A stretch of 7,141 nucleotides of DNA from an uncultured Bacilli bacterium (GCA_944364705.1 CALVWH010000136.1:1-7141), one strand, 5' to 3'. Numbered from the stretch's first letter, positions 1-6,147 are shown. Notes: generated by a model from the sequence alone, not told the origin. Numbers and translations: made by a program.

Positions 1-84
1 TTATTCTACTTATATTTAATTTTTTTAATAAATCTACTTCTTGAATATTTCGTTACTTTGCGAGTATACAATTATAGTAAATAA
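1..84 (+). CDS. Possible 3' end of a convergent gene, truncated by the window start
   Basis: Frame 1 on the plus strand is open from the first base to a TAA at 82-84, giving 27 residues rich in Leu, Ile, Phe and Tyr and ending in RVYNYSK, as in a hydrophobic, possibly membrane-spanning C-terminus. The stop codon is directly followed by a terminator hairpin (83-113), which is what one expects at the end of a real gene. Against it, 27 open codons can occur by chance in such AT-rich DNA and no start or domain is visible. The product is not recognised; the call rests mainly on the stop-plus-terminator arrangement. Confidence 0.3.
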   Translation, partial: LFYLYLIFLINLLLEYFVTLRVYNYSK

Positions 85-113
85 AAAGCTAGCAAACGAA
101 TGCTAACTTTTTT
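83..113. terminator. Bidirectional rho-independent terminator
   Basis: The arms 83-94 and 101-112 pair over 12 positions with one mismatch (C89 against A106), enclosing a 6-nt loop (AACGAA). The plus strand reads into a run of six T (108-113) and the minus strand into TTTTT. It can therefore end both the putative plus-strand gene stopping at 84 and the minus-strand secA transcript, whose stop codon is about 150 bp away. Confidence 0.65.
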
Positions 114-123
114 GTTTTCGAAA

Positions 124-213
124 TTGTTTCCAAATTATTTTCTCTTATTTTATAAGGCTTCTCGGAGATTTTGGTAACATCTTTCCTAATTTTGGAAACA
201 AAATGGAAACAAA
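124..213. repeat. Repeated TTTGGAAACAA motif in the gap after secA
   Basis: Two adjacent direct copies of TGGAAACAAA lie at 193-202 and 204-213 (11-bp period). A perfect inverted copy, TTGTTTCCAAA, lies at 124-134, and a one-mismatch copy, TTTGGTAACA, at 170-179. The inverted pair 124-134/191-201 could fold into a long-range stem in the secA 3' untranslated RNA. No gene is recognisable in 85-264, and the role of the repeats is unknown. A/T-run bias makes partial copies easy to get by chance, but the GG/CC-containing core is less trivial. Confidence 0.5.
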
Positions 214-264
214 TCGACTATTTTTGTAATTTTTTAATTTTTGAAGCCCTTGCAAATCCTTATT

Positions 265-2763
265 TTACGCATTTTTTCCACAGCATTGTTTGTACTTCTT
301 ACCAGAACCACATGGACATGGGTCATTTCTCCCAATTTTTTGAGATTTCTTTGGAGTTTGTTTTTTTACTTTATTTTGATCTTCATTCGTTACTCCTTTT
401 ACTTCTTGTTTTCTCTCAACATTTTGTCTAATCTGAGCACGAATCAAGAAAAGAGAAACTTCTTTATCAATATTTGATAACAATTCTTCAAACATTTGTT
501 GTCCTTCAGTTGTATAAGAACGTAATGGATCTTCTTGTGCATATCCTCTTAAATAAATACCTTCTCTTAATAATGCCATAGCATTAATATGATCTGTCCA
601 ACGATTATCAATAACTCTTAAAGTAATCGCTTTTTCAAATTCGTCAATAACTTCTTTTGGAAAAGGTTTAATCTTTTCTTCATATTCTTCTTCAATCTTT
701 TTATATAAATAATCAACAAGATCATCCGCTTGCATATCTTTTACTTCATCATAAGAAATTGGCTTTTTAATTAAATTGGTATTCATATATTCCAAAATTT
801 CTTTATGATCATTTTCTGTTAAATATCCTTCCGGTAATACATGACTATCTACAAGATCTCCAACAAAATTATAAAAGGTATCCAAAATCGTATCATGTAT
901 AGATTCACATTCTAAGATTTCATTTCTTCGAGCATAAATTTTTTCTCTTTGCTTATTAATAACATCATCATATTCCAAAAGTTGTTTACGAACATCAAAG
1001 TTGTTTCCTTCTACTCTTTTTTGAGCAGATTCAATCGAAGAAGATAACATTTTATGACGAATTGATACATCATCATCAAATCCTAATTTTTGGAGCATTC
1101 CTTTTGCTCGATCCGTTCCAAAACGAACCATCAAATCATCTTCAAAAGAAACACAAAATTGAGTAAATCCAGGATCTCCTTGACGACCAGAACGCCCTCG
1201 AAGCTGGTTATCAATTCTTCTAGACTCATGACGTTCCGTTCCGATAACGCAAAGACCACCTAATTCTTTTACGCCTTCTCCTAATTTAATATCGGTTCCA
1301 CGACCTGCCATGTTTGTAGCAATCGTAACTGCACCTTTTTGTCCAGCTTTTGCGATGATTTCCGCTTCTCTAGCATTATTTTTGGCATTCAATACTTCGT
1401 GTGGAATATGTGCTTTTTTAAGCATAGAACTAATAAGTTCACTTGTTTCTACCGCAATTGTACCAACTAAAACTGGTTGTCCTTTTTCATGTCTTTCTTT
1501 AATTTCATTGACAATTGCTTTATATTTTCCTTTTTTCGTTGCGAAAATTAAATCTCCATAATCTTTACGAATAATTGGTTTATTGGTTGGAATTTCAATA
1601 ACATACATGTTATAAATGTCCCTAAACTCTTCTTCTTCTGTTTTTGCAGTTCCTGTCATACCTGCTATTTTTTTATACATACGGAATAAATTTTGGAACG
1701 TAATGGTTGCCAAAGTTTTGGTTTCCTCATTAATATTTACGCCTTCTTTTGCTTCCAAAGCTTGATGAAGTCCATCAGAAAAGCTTCTTCCTGGCATAAG
1801 TCTTCCAGTAAATTGATCGACAATTACAACTTTTCCGTCTTTTACAACATAATCAAAATCTTTTTTCATGCTATAATTTGCTTTTAAAGCTTGATTGATA
1901 AAATGAACTAAATTGGTATTATCAATATCATATAAATTATTTACGCGAAATTCCTTTTCTGCAGCTTTAATTCCTTTTTCATCTAAGGTAACTACTTTTG
2001 TTTTCTCATCATAAATATATCCTTCATTTTCTTTTAATTTTTTTACAAACTTATCCGCATTGATATAAAGATTTTGAGAATTCATTTTTCCACCAGAAAT
2101 AATTAATGGGGTTCTTGCTTCATCAATAAGAACAGAATCAACTTCATCGATGATAACAAAATTCAAAGGTCTTTGTACTCGGTCTTCTTTTCTTACAACC
2201 ATATTATCTCTTAAGTAATCAAAACCAATTTCATTATTGGTAGAATACATAATATCGCAAGCATAAGCTTCTTGTTTCTCTTTTTTGGAATATTCTCGGT
2301 AGTTTACTCCTACGGTTAACCCAAGAAAACGATAGATTTCTCCCATCCACTGTGCATCACGTCCAGCAAGGTATTCGTTAACGGTAATAATATGTACCCC
2401 TTCTCCTGCTAGAGCATTTAAATATGCGGGCATAGTAGCTGTTAGTGTTTTTCCTTCTCCAGTTTTCATTTCGGCAATGTTTCCATAATGAATGGCAAGC
2501 CCACCTAAAATTTGAACATAATAAGGTTTTTCTCCAATAACACGATAGGCAGCTTCTCTTGCGACTGCAAAAGCTTCTACTTTAATGTCTTCTAAGGTTT
2601 CTCCTTTTTCTAAACGATCTTTAAATTCTTTGGTTTTTGCTTTTAATTGTTTATCGGTTAATTTAGCAGTATCCTCTTCTAAAGCCATTACTTCATCGGC
2701 GATTTTTTTAAATCTTTCTAATTCTTTATATTCATGATTAAATATTTTCTTTAAAAACTTCAT
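265..2763 (-). CDS. secA: Protein translocase ATPase SecA
   Basis: SecA is the ATP-driven motor that binds preproteins and pushes them through the SecYEG channel at the cytoplasmic membrane. The 832-residue product has the full family layout. Walker A (MKTGEGKT) is at about 99-106, the Walker B/DEAD-type DEVD at about 206-209 followed by SVLIDEARTPLIISG, and the preprotein cross-linking region at about 225-370. The second helicase half includes MAGRGTD at about 485-491 and the Arg-finger segment RGRSGRQGDPG at about 522-532. The scaffold helix region with DNRWTDHI is near 719-726, and the extreme C-terminus carries the zinc-binding SecB/ribosome motif CPCGSGKKYKQCC (Cys 816, 818, 827, 828). 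Length and the zinc tail fit housekeeping SecA1 rather than SecA2. The ATG is preceded by AGGAAGGTGA at 2771-2780. It lies downstream of hpf, a neighbour order common in Bacillota, but prfB does not follow. Confidence 0.98.
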   Translation of the reverse strand: MKFLKKIFNHEYKELERFKKIADEVMALEEDTAKLTDKQLKAKTKEFKDRLEKGETLEDIKVEAFAVAREAAYRVIGEKPYYVQILGGLAIHYGNIAEMKTGEGKTLTATMPAYLNALAGEGVHIITVNEYLAGRDAQWMGEIYRFLGLTVGVNYREYSKKEKQEAYACDIMYSTNNEIGFDYLRDNMVVRKEDRVQRPLNFVIIDEVDSVLIDEARTPLIISGGKMNSQNLYINADKFVKKLKENEGYIYDEKTKVVTLDEKGIKAAEKEFRVNNLYDIDNTNLVHFINQALKANYSMKKDFDYVVKDGKVVIVDQFTGRLMPGRSFSDGLHQALEAKEGVNINEETKTLATITFQNLFRMYKKIAGMTGTAKTEEEEFRDIYNMYVIEIPTNKPIIRKDYGDLIFATKKGKYKAIVNEIKERHEKGQPVLVGTIAVETSELISSMLKKAHIPHEVLNAKNNAREAEIIAKAGQKGAVTIATNMAGRGTDIKLGEGVKELGGLCVIGTERHESRRIDNQLRGRSGRQGDPGFTQFCVSFEDDLMVRFGTDRAKGMLQKLGFDDDVSIRHKMLSSSIESAQKRVEGNNFDVRKQLLEYDDVINKQREKIYARRNEILECESIHDTILDTFYNFVGDLVDSHVLPEGYLTENDHKEILEYMNTNLIKKPISYDEVKDMQADDLVDYLYKKIEEEYEEKIKPFPKEVIDEFEKAITLRVIDNRWTDHINAMALLREGIYLRGYAQEDPLRSYTTEGQQMFEELLSNIDKEVSLFLIRAQIRQNVERKQEVKGVTNEDQNKVKKQTPKKSQKIGRNDPCPCGSGKKYKQCCGKNA

Positions 2764-2798
2764 GTTTTTTTCACCTTCCTATAACATTTTATCAAAAA

Positions 2799-2828
2799 AA
2801 TATAAAAAATACTATGTTTTCCTGTGAA
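2799..2828 (-). promoter_or_regulatory. Candidate secA promoter
   Basis: On the minus strand TTCACA (2823-2828, one mismatch to TTGACA) is separated by 18 bp from TATATT (2799-2804, one mismatch to TATAAT). Transcription would start near 2792, giving a leader of about 28 nt that contains the ribosome binding site at 2771-2780. A second -10-like element with an upstream TG (TGATAAAAT, 2786-2794) is nearer the gene but would leave almost no leader. The position just after the hpf terminator supports separate transcription of secA. Confidence 0.45.
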
Positions 2829-2842
2829 AAACGTTTATTTTT

Positions 2843-2874
2843 AAAAGAAAAAAAGAAAGCATTGAACTTTCTTT
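2843..2874 (-). terminator. Intrinsic terminator of hpf, overlapping its stop codon
   Basis: The minus strand reads AAAGAAAG, a 7-nt loop, then CTTTCTTT (arms 2867-2874 and 2852-2859), a perfect 8-bp stem followed by a T-rich tail (2843-2851). The first two bases of the stem belong to the hpf TAA. Only two pairs are G-C, so it is probably weak and some read-through into secA is likely. Confidence 0.6.
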
Positions 2875-3415
2875 ATAGAATTGTTTCATCGCTAATTTCA
2901 ATGACTCCGTAATTTTCATCTTTTCTACGATATAATACATTGATATCGCTTGTATTGGCATTTCTAAAAATAAAGAAATCGTGATCGATAAGTTCCATTT
3001 GTAAAATGGCTTCTTCTTCTGTCATTGGTTTTACTGGAATCATTTTTCTTCGAACAATTTTATGATTATCATCATCAATATCTGTTTCAAATTCTAAATT
3101 GATATCAACAACCATATTTTTATTTGATTTTTTACGCATTTTTGTTTTATTTTTACGAATTTGTCTTTCTAATTTATCGGTTGCTTTATCAATCGATTGA
3201 TACAAATCCTTTTCTTTTACTTCCGCTCTTAATATCATATTTTTCGCAGGGATCGTTACTTCTGCAATTTGGTAAATTCCATCAACTCGAAGTACTACGT
3301 TTGCTGTGATATCTTCTGCATCAAAATATCTCGCTAGCCGCCCTATTTTTTCTTCTGTGTACGTTTTGATAGCATCGGTTACTTTGACTTTGCTACCACG
3401 AATGTTAATTTTCAT
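2873..3415 (-). CDS. hpf: Ribosome hibernation promoting factor, long form
   Basis: Long HPF binds the 30S subunit at the mRNA/tRNA channel and dimerises 70S ribosomes into inactive 100S particles when growth slows. The 180-residue length is that of the long form. An N-terminal S30AE/RaiA-type domain (about 1-100, starting MKINIRGSKVKVTDAIK and with the basic stretch RQIRKNKTKMRKK near 85-97) is followed by a linker. The C-terminal dimerisation domain (about 120-178) contains KPMTEEEAILQMELIDHDFF and INVLYRRKDENYGVIEI, both characteristic of the family. The start ATG has AGAAAGGGTG at 3421-3430. It is followed, after a weak terminator and 109 bp, by secA, the same order as hpf-secA in Bacillus subtilis. 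The gene has its own extended -10 promoter. Confidence 0.97.
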   Translation of the reverse strand: MKINIRGSKVKVTDAIKTYTEEKIGRLARYFDAEDITANVVLRVDGIYQIAEVTIPAKNMILRAEVKEKDLYQSIDKATDKLERQIRKNKTKMRKKSNKNMVVDINLEFETDIDDDNHKIVRRKMIPVKPMTEEEAILQMELIDHDFFIFRNANTSDINVLYRRKDENYGVIEISDETIL

Positions 3416-3438
3416 AACATCACCCTTTCTATATTATC

Positions 3439-3447
3439 ATTATATCA
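3439..3447 (-). promoter_or_regulatory. Extended -10 promoter of hpf
   Basis: The minus strand carries TGATATAAT: a consensus TATAAT at 3439-3444 with the TG of an extended -10 at 3446-3447. The best -35-like hexamer (TTTGAA, 3460-3465) is at a short 15-bp spacing, which an extended -10 can tolerate. Transcription would start near 3432, leaving a leader of about 17 nt that holds little more than the ribosome binding site. Confidence 0.6.
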
Positions 3448-3487
3448 TAGTTTTCCTTCTTCAAATATGTTTTTTTATGGGATTGCA

Positions 3488-3526
3488 TAAAAAAACTGCA
3501 TTAGTAAAATTTATTTACTAATACAG
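3488..3526 (-). terminator. Strong rho-independent terminator of the cold-shock gene
   Basis: On the minus strand CTGTATTAGTAAA (3526-3514) pairs with TTTACTAATGCAG (3508-3496) over 13 positions, one of them G-U, around a 5-nt loop, and is followed by seven T. It lies 3 bp after the csp stop codon, so the csp message is probably monocistronic and hpf depends on its own promoter. Confidence 0.88.
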
Positions 3527-3529
3527 ATT

Positions 3530-3757
3530 TTATTTTAAGGTAACTGGATCTGCAACTTTAATCGATACCACGTTTTTCGCTTGAAGTCCCTTGTCGGTAC
3601 GGATTAAGTCGAATTCAACTTCTTCGCCTTCAACTAATGATTTATAACCATCAGCTAAAATTGCAGAATAATGAACAAAGATATCTTCTTGACCTTCGCA
3701 GTTAATAAATCCAAATCCTTTTTCATTATTGAACCATTTTACAGTTCCGCGAACCAT
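3530..3757 (-). CDS. csp: Cold-shock domain protein (CspA family)
   Basis: This small single-domain protein binds single-stranded RNA and DNA and is expected to act as an RNA chaperone that melts mRNA structure. The 75 residues form one cold-shock (OB-fold) domain. GTVKWFNNEKGFGFI (4-18) contains RNP1 (KGFGFI, 13-18), and DIFVHYSAI (25-33) contains RNP2 (IFVHY, 26-30). The second half GEEVEFDLIRTDKGLQAKNV is also typical, with a short extra tail VADPVTLK. The ATG is preceded by AGAAGGGAG at 3767-3775. Gene and terminator form a compact unit, and the leader holds a long inverted repeat that could make translation temperature- or structure-dependent, as is known for several csp mRNAs. Which paralogue it is cannot be told, as bacteria often carry several. 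Confidence 0.96.
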   Translation of the reverse strand: MVRGTVKWFNNEKGFGFINCEGQEDIFVHYSAILADGYKSLVEGEEVEFDLIRTDKGLQAKNVVSIKVADPVTLK

Positions 3758-3784
3758 ATCAGCACACTCCCTTCTATTCTTATT

Positions 3785-3839
3785 TTATCGCTATTTTCAT
3801 AAAATTGTAATTGTTATCTCGTCGACAAATAGCGATAAC
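3785..3839 (-). promoter_or_regulatory. Inverted-repeat structure in the csp leader
   Basis: A perfect 12-bp inverted repeat (TTATCGCTATTT 3785-3796, AAATAGCGATAA 3827-3838) encloses 30 nt and ends about 9 nt upstream of the csp ribosome binding site. The distal arm can instead pair as GATAAC (3834-3839) with GTTATC (3813-3818), giving a smaller, mutually exclusive hairpin. There is no U-tract, so it is not a terminator. A leader structure controlling csp translation or stability is the natural reading; a protein-binding operator is an alternative. The csp promoter itself was not convincingly located. Confidence 0.5.
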
Positions 3840-3935
3840 TTATTTTTACCATAGTTTTCTCTCATTTCTAAAGTATTTGTTTTAATTTTCTATTTTTTTG
3901 TCTTAAATCTATAAAATAATTAAAAATTTTTATTT

Positions 3936-3979
3936 CTTTTGAAATTCAAACAAAGAAACATACTTTTGAAGTATCAAAG
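3936..3979. promoter_or_regulatory. Repeats upstream of agrB, possible activator site
   Basis: CTTTTGAA occurs as a direct repeat at 3936-3943 and 3963-3970 (27 bp apart), each followed by a CAAA block. Each copy is also part of a small dyad: TTTGAA-A-TTCAAA at 3938-3950 and ATACTT-TTG-AAGTAT at 3960-3974. They sit 30-70 bp upstream of the likely agrB -10, where an activator would bind. The match to known AgrA/LytTR sites is poor, so the identity of any binding protein is open. The rest of the 276-bp divergent gap between csp and agrB shows no gene. Confidence 0.35.
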
Positions 3980-4003
3980 TCCCAAAAACAATATTTTTTC
4001 TCG

Positions 4004-4009
4004 TATGAT
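4004..4009 (+). promoter_or_regulatory. Candidate -10 element of agrB
   Basis: TATGAT (one mismatch to TATAAT) lies 24 bp before the agrB ATG. At 17-18 bp upstream the sequence is CCCAAA/TCCCAA, with no -35 resemblance, which suggests an activator-dependent promoter. The start would fall near 4016, directly before the AAGGAA (4017-4022) that serves as ribosome binding site. Confidence 0.4.
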
Positions 4010-4033
4010 GGTAGGCAAGGAAGCAGTGAAATT

Positions 4034-4657
4034 ATGAGAAGTAAGATTATAAACGCATGTTTGAAATTTATAAAAGAAAATAAAGATGTCAATGGTACCA
4101 AATTAGATGAGATTCGATATGGGCTGGAATCTATATATATTTTAGTTGAAAAAACAATAATTATTTTCTTTATTGCTTTTATATTTCATATTGCAAAAGA
4201 ACTTTTGTTATTATTGCTGTTTTATAATTTTATCCGCATGACATCCTTTGGCCTTCATGCGACAAAAAGTTCAATTTGTTTGTTTTCTTCCGTACTTATT
4301 TTCTTAGGTTGTGCTTTTTTCTCAAGAGTTTTATTGATTCCGATATATGGAAAGGTTGCGATAGGAAGTTTATGTATTCTTTTTATGTATAAAAACGCAC
4401 CAGCGGATACATATAAAAGACCAATTGTTAGCCGAAAACGGCGAGAAATTTATAAATTATTGTCAACGATTATTGCTATTACTTATTCGATATGCGCGGT
4501 CATAATAGCTAATAATTTTATTAGTAATTTACTTTTATTTTCATTAATTATACAGAACTTCTTGATTGCGCCTACGGTATATAAGTTTTTTAAACTACCT
4601 TATGATAATTATAAAACTTATATATCCTCACAAAAAAATTTAAACTATAGCAATTAG
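4034..4657 (+). CDS. agrB: AgrB-family accessory gene regulator, signal-peptide processing protease
   Basis: AgrB proteins are integral membrane cysteine endopeptidases that remove the C-terminal tail of the AgrD precursor and form the thiolactone ring of the autoinducing peptide. The 207-residue product has the family hallmarks. The N-terminal EIRYGLESIYILVEK (26-40) precedes the first hydrophobic segment. The catalytic pair His75 and Cys82 in GLHATKSSIC has the same 7-residue spacing as His77/Cys84 of Staphylococcus aureus AgrB. The conserved loop NAPADTYKRPI lies at 121-131. Hydrophobic segments lie at about 41-55, 56-68, 82-102, 108-118, 143-160 and 163-182. The ATG follows AAGGAA (4017-4022) with an 11-nt gap. 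Its substrate gene agrD begins 39 bp downstream, behind a hairpin that overlaps the agrB stop codon. Confidence 0.95.
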   Translation: MRSKIINACLKFIKENKDVNGTKLDEIRYGLESIYILVEKTIIIFFIAFIFHIAKELLLLLLFYNFIRMTSFGLHATKSSICLFSSVLIFLGCAFFSRVLLIPIYGKVAIGSLCILFMYKNAPADTYKRPIVSRKRREIYKLLSTIIAITYSICAVIIANNFISNLLLFSLIIQNFLIAPTVYKFFKLPYDNYKTYISSQKNLNYSN

Positions 4658-4670
4658 TTTAAATTTTTTT
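4632..4670 (+). terminator. Terminator-like hairpin between agrB and agrD
   Basis: The arms AAAAAAATTTAAACT (4632-4646) and AGTTTAAATTTTTTT (4656-4670) are a perfect 15-bp inverted repeat, extendable by A4647-T4655, with the downstream arm ending in seven T. It contains the agrB stop codon (4655-4657). Only one pair is G-C, so termination may be partial. It could act as an attenuator or a 3'-end stabiliser that sets the agrB:agrD ratio. No convincing separate promoter for agrD is seen after it. Confidence 0.5.
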
Positions 4671-4680
4671 ATTATATTAT

Positions 4681-4691
4681 AGAAAGGAGTG
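4681..4691 (+). promoter_or_regulatory. Strong ribosome binding site of agrD
   Basis: AGAAAGGAGTG contains AAAGGAG and ends 5 nt before the ATG at 4697. It is a much better site than the one before agrB, which fits a need for more precursor peptide than processing enzyme and strongly supports translation of this small frame. Confidence 0.8.
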
Positions 4692-4696
4692 CTTAT

Positions 4697-4819
4697 ATGA
4701 AATCATTATTTGCTTCAATTTTATCATTCTTAGGAATGGGAGCTGCTAGTACAGGAAGCCAAGCATGTTGGATGGGATGGTTAGATGAACCTGAATGTCC
4801 AAAAAGCTTAATTAAATAA
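4697..4819 (+). CDS. agrD: AgrD-type cyclic autoinducer peptide precursor, 40 residues
   Basis: This is the precursor of a secreted quorum-sensing peptide, to be cut and cyclised by AgrB. The product has three parts: a mostly uncharged hydrophobic N-terminal leader (MKSLFASILSFLGMGAAS, 1-18) for membrane association, a core around Cys24 (ACWMGWL), and a C-terminal recognition tail (DEPECPKSLIK, 30-40). The tail aligns without gaps to S. aureus AgrD DEVEVPKEL and resembles the clostridial P-x-x-PKSL type, with the family's acidic residue at +2 and Pro at +6 if cleavage follows Leu29. That predicts a thiolactone between Cys24 and Leu29, a six-residue ring with two Trp. Cleavage after Trp28 would give the usual five-residue ring. 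A second Cys (34) lies in the tail. Position directly after agrB and the strong ribosome binding site support it. Confidence 0.92.
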   Translation: MKSLFASILSFLGMGAASTGSQACWMGWLDEPECPKSLIK

Positions 4820-4851
4820 AAAAATATAACCCAACTTGGTTATATTTTTTT
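4818..4851. terminator. Shared bidirectional terminator of agrBD and the convergent kinase gene
   Basis: A perfect 14-bp stem (4818-4831 with 4838-4851) with a 6-nt loop (CAACTT) has A-runs on one side and T-runs on the other, so it is a good intrinsic terminator in both directions. The stem includes the last two bases of the agrD stop codon and the whole TAA of the kinase gene (4840-4842), and fills the 20-bp gap between the two convergent genes. Confidence 0.88.
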
Positions 4852-6147
4852 TATTTCAATTTTAATAATTTGTGAAAATAAATTACCATCAATCCATTGT
4901 ACATGATGTAAATTATGATTTTTATTAATAATGTCTTTAACAATATATAAACCATATCCATGTTCACCATTTTTGGTTGAATATCCTGGTTCATCCATTT
5001 TGTCAATTTCCAATACTCCCTCATAATTATTTGTTAACTTAATCACCAAATATTTTTCTTCTTTATATAAATATATTCCAATATATTTTTTTCTTAATTT
5101 TTCAACTGCTTGAATAGCATTATCTAAAAAAATTCCAACAATTGTACAAATATTTTTTTTATCAACAGAACTCATTTTCTTTAAGTTTATCTTTTGTAAG
5201 CTTTTACTAGCTTCTACTTGAAATACAATATTATTCTGTTTAATAACTTTTAACTTTTGATAAATCAACCCTTGCAATCCCCCTAGTGGTATATACTGAA
5301 CCATATTGATTAAACTATCATCGGAATCTAATAGATCATTTAATGTAGTATCTATGTATTCTATAATATCTTTTTCTTTGTTATTCATCATAGACCTAAT
5401 AACAATCAAATTATTTCGATTTTCATGATTTTTAATTCTTAACTGATTTATCATATCCTCATAGTTATCAATATTACTTATCATATTATCATATTTAACT
5501 TGTATTTTATATTTATCACTATTTTCTTTAAATAAACATAATGTTAAAAAAGTATACATACAGATTAGAATGATGTTTAAAACCACAGCATATATAGGAT
5601 TAACTTCAAAATATATATAATAAATTATCATTGCAATTATTGTAAGTGAACCAAATAAAATAGCAATAAATTTCAGATCATCTTTTAACTTTGTATTATT
5701 AACTATAGAAACTAATTTTTTCTTTATAAAACTTATTTTTGTTGTACTTAACATAATAAATGAAATTATAATATTTGATGTTACTTTTACAAAAAAATTA
5801 TCTTTTATATAATCAACATTTCCATTAAATATCAACACAAGAAAAAGAAAATATAACATTTCGGATAAAAACATAATGATATATGTTAAAAAAGAACTTA
5901 TAGAAATTTTAATTATTTCTTGCTTTAATAACCAATAATTACTTACAATTAAGATCAAATAAATAATTATAATTCTAACATAATTATTTATAATTGAATA
6001 TAGAAAAACCAACATAAATGCATATAATAACACCATCAATAAGAGTCGTTTATTATACTTAAATTTTATATTTAAAAAAGAAAAAATGAGATAATATGAT
6101 ACATTAGAAAGAAACAATGCTCCTATTAAGTCAAAAACTAAATTCAT
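4840..6147 (-). CDS. agrC: AgrC-like receptor histidine kinase (GHKL type)
   Basis: This is the likely membrane receptor for the AgrD-derived peptide, which would autophosphorylate and pass phosphate to a LytTR response regulator. Of 435 residues, about 1-206 form six or seven hydrophobic segments (roughly 3-25, 34-52, 57-72, 80-108, 121-138, 159-180, 184-206). Next comes a helical linker and the H-box LRIKNHENRNNLIVIRSM, with phosphoacceptor candidate His241 in the HPK10-like pattern H-[DE]-x-x-N. The ATPase domain has the N-box GIFLDNAIQAV (Asp342, Asn343) and a G-box with GYSTK (from 388) and HGYGL (396-400). The ATG at 6147 is chosen because AGAAAGAGGA (6153-6162) lies 5 nt upstream; an in-frame TTG at 6183 lacks such a site. 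It sits 56 bp after a paralogous kinase gene with no terminator between, so the two are probably one operon. Assignment to this AgrD is inferred from position. Confidence 0.9.
   Translation of the reverse strand: MNLVFDLIGALFLSNVSYYLIFSFLNIKFKYNKRLLLMVLLYAFMLVFLYSIINNYVRIIIIYLILIVSNYWLLKQEIIKISISSFLTYIIMFLSEMLYFLFLVLIFNGNVDYIKDNFFVKVTSNIIISFIMLSTTKISFIKKKLVSIVNNTKLKDDLKFIAILFGSLTIIAMIIYYIYFEVNPIYAVVLNIILICMYTFLTLCLFKENSDKYKIQVKYDNMISNIDNYEDMINQLRIKNHENRNNLIVIRSMMNNKEKDIIEYIDTTLNDLLDSDDSLINMVQYIPLGGLQGLIYQKLKVIKQNNIVFQVEASKSLQKINLKKMSSVDKKNICTIVGIFLDNAIQAVEKLRKKYIGIYLYKEEKYLVIKLTNNYEGVLEIDKMDEPGYSTKNGEHGYGLYIVKDIINKNHNLHHVQWIDGNLFSQIIKIEIKKI

Noticed and set aside
148..180. An 11-codon minus-strand frame (MLPKSPRSLIK) after secA with AGGAAAG just upstream
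   Set aside because: The ribosome binding site is too close to the ATG, and the frame is tiny with no family resemblance.
171..477. Overlapping open frames of 78 and 86 codons on the plus strand
   Set aside because: They run antisense through the 3' end of secA, have no ribosome binding site and show only the hydrophobic composition expected opposite a Lys/Glu-rich gene.
3124..3521. Plus-strand open frames of 61 and 71 codons opposite hpf
   Set aside because: They are antisense shadows of a clearly recognised gene, without translation signals or family resemblance.
3830..3860. LytTR/AgrA-like sites (ATAGTTTTC at 3851-3859 and, on the other strand, TAAGTTATC)
   Set aside because: They are on opposite strands, not tandem with the required spacing, and far from the agrB promoter.
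4697..4770. Lipoprotein signal peptide in the 40-residue peptide (small residues then Cys24)
   Set aside because: SQAC lacks the aliphatic -3 residue of a lipobox, and the C-terminal DEPECPKSL tail and agrB neighbour fit AgrD far better.
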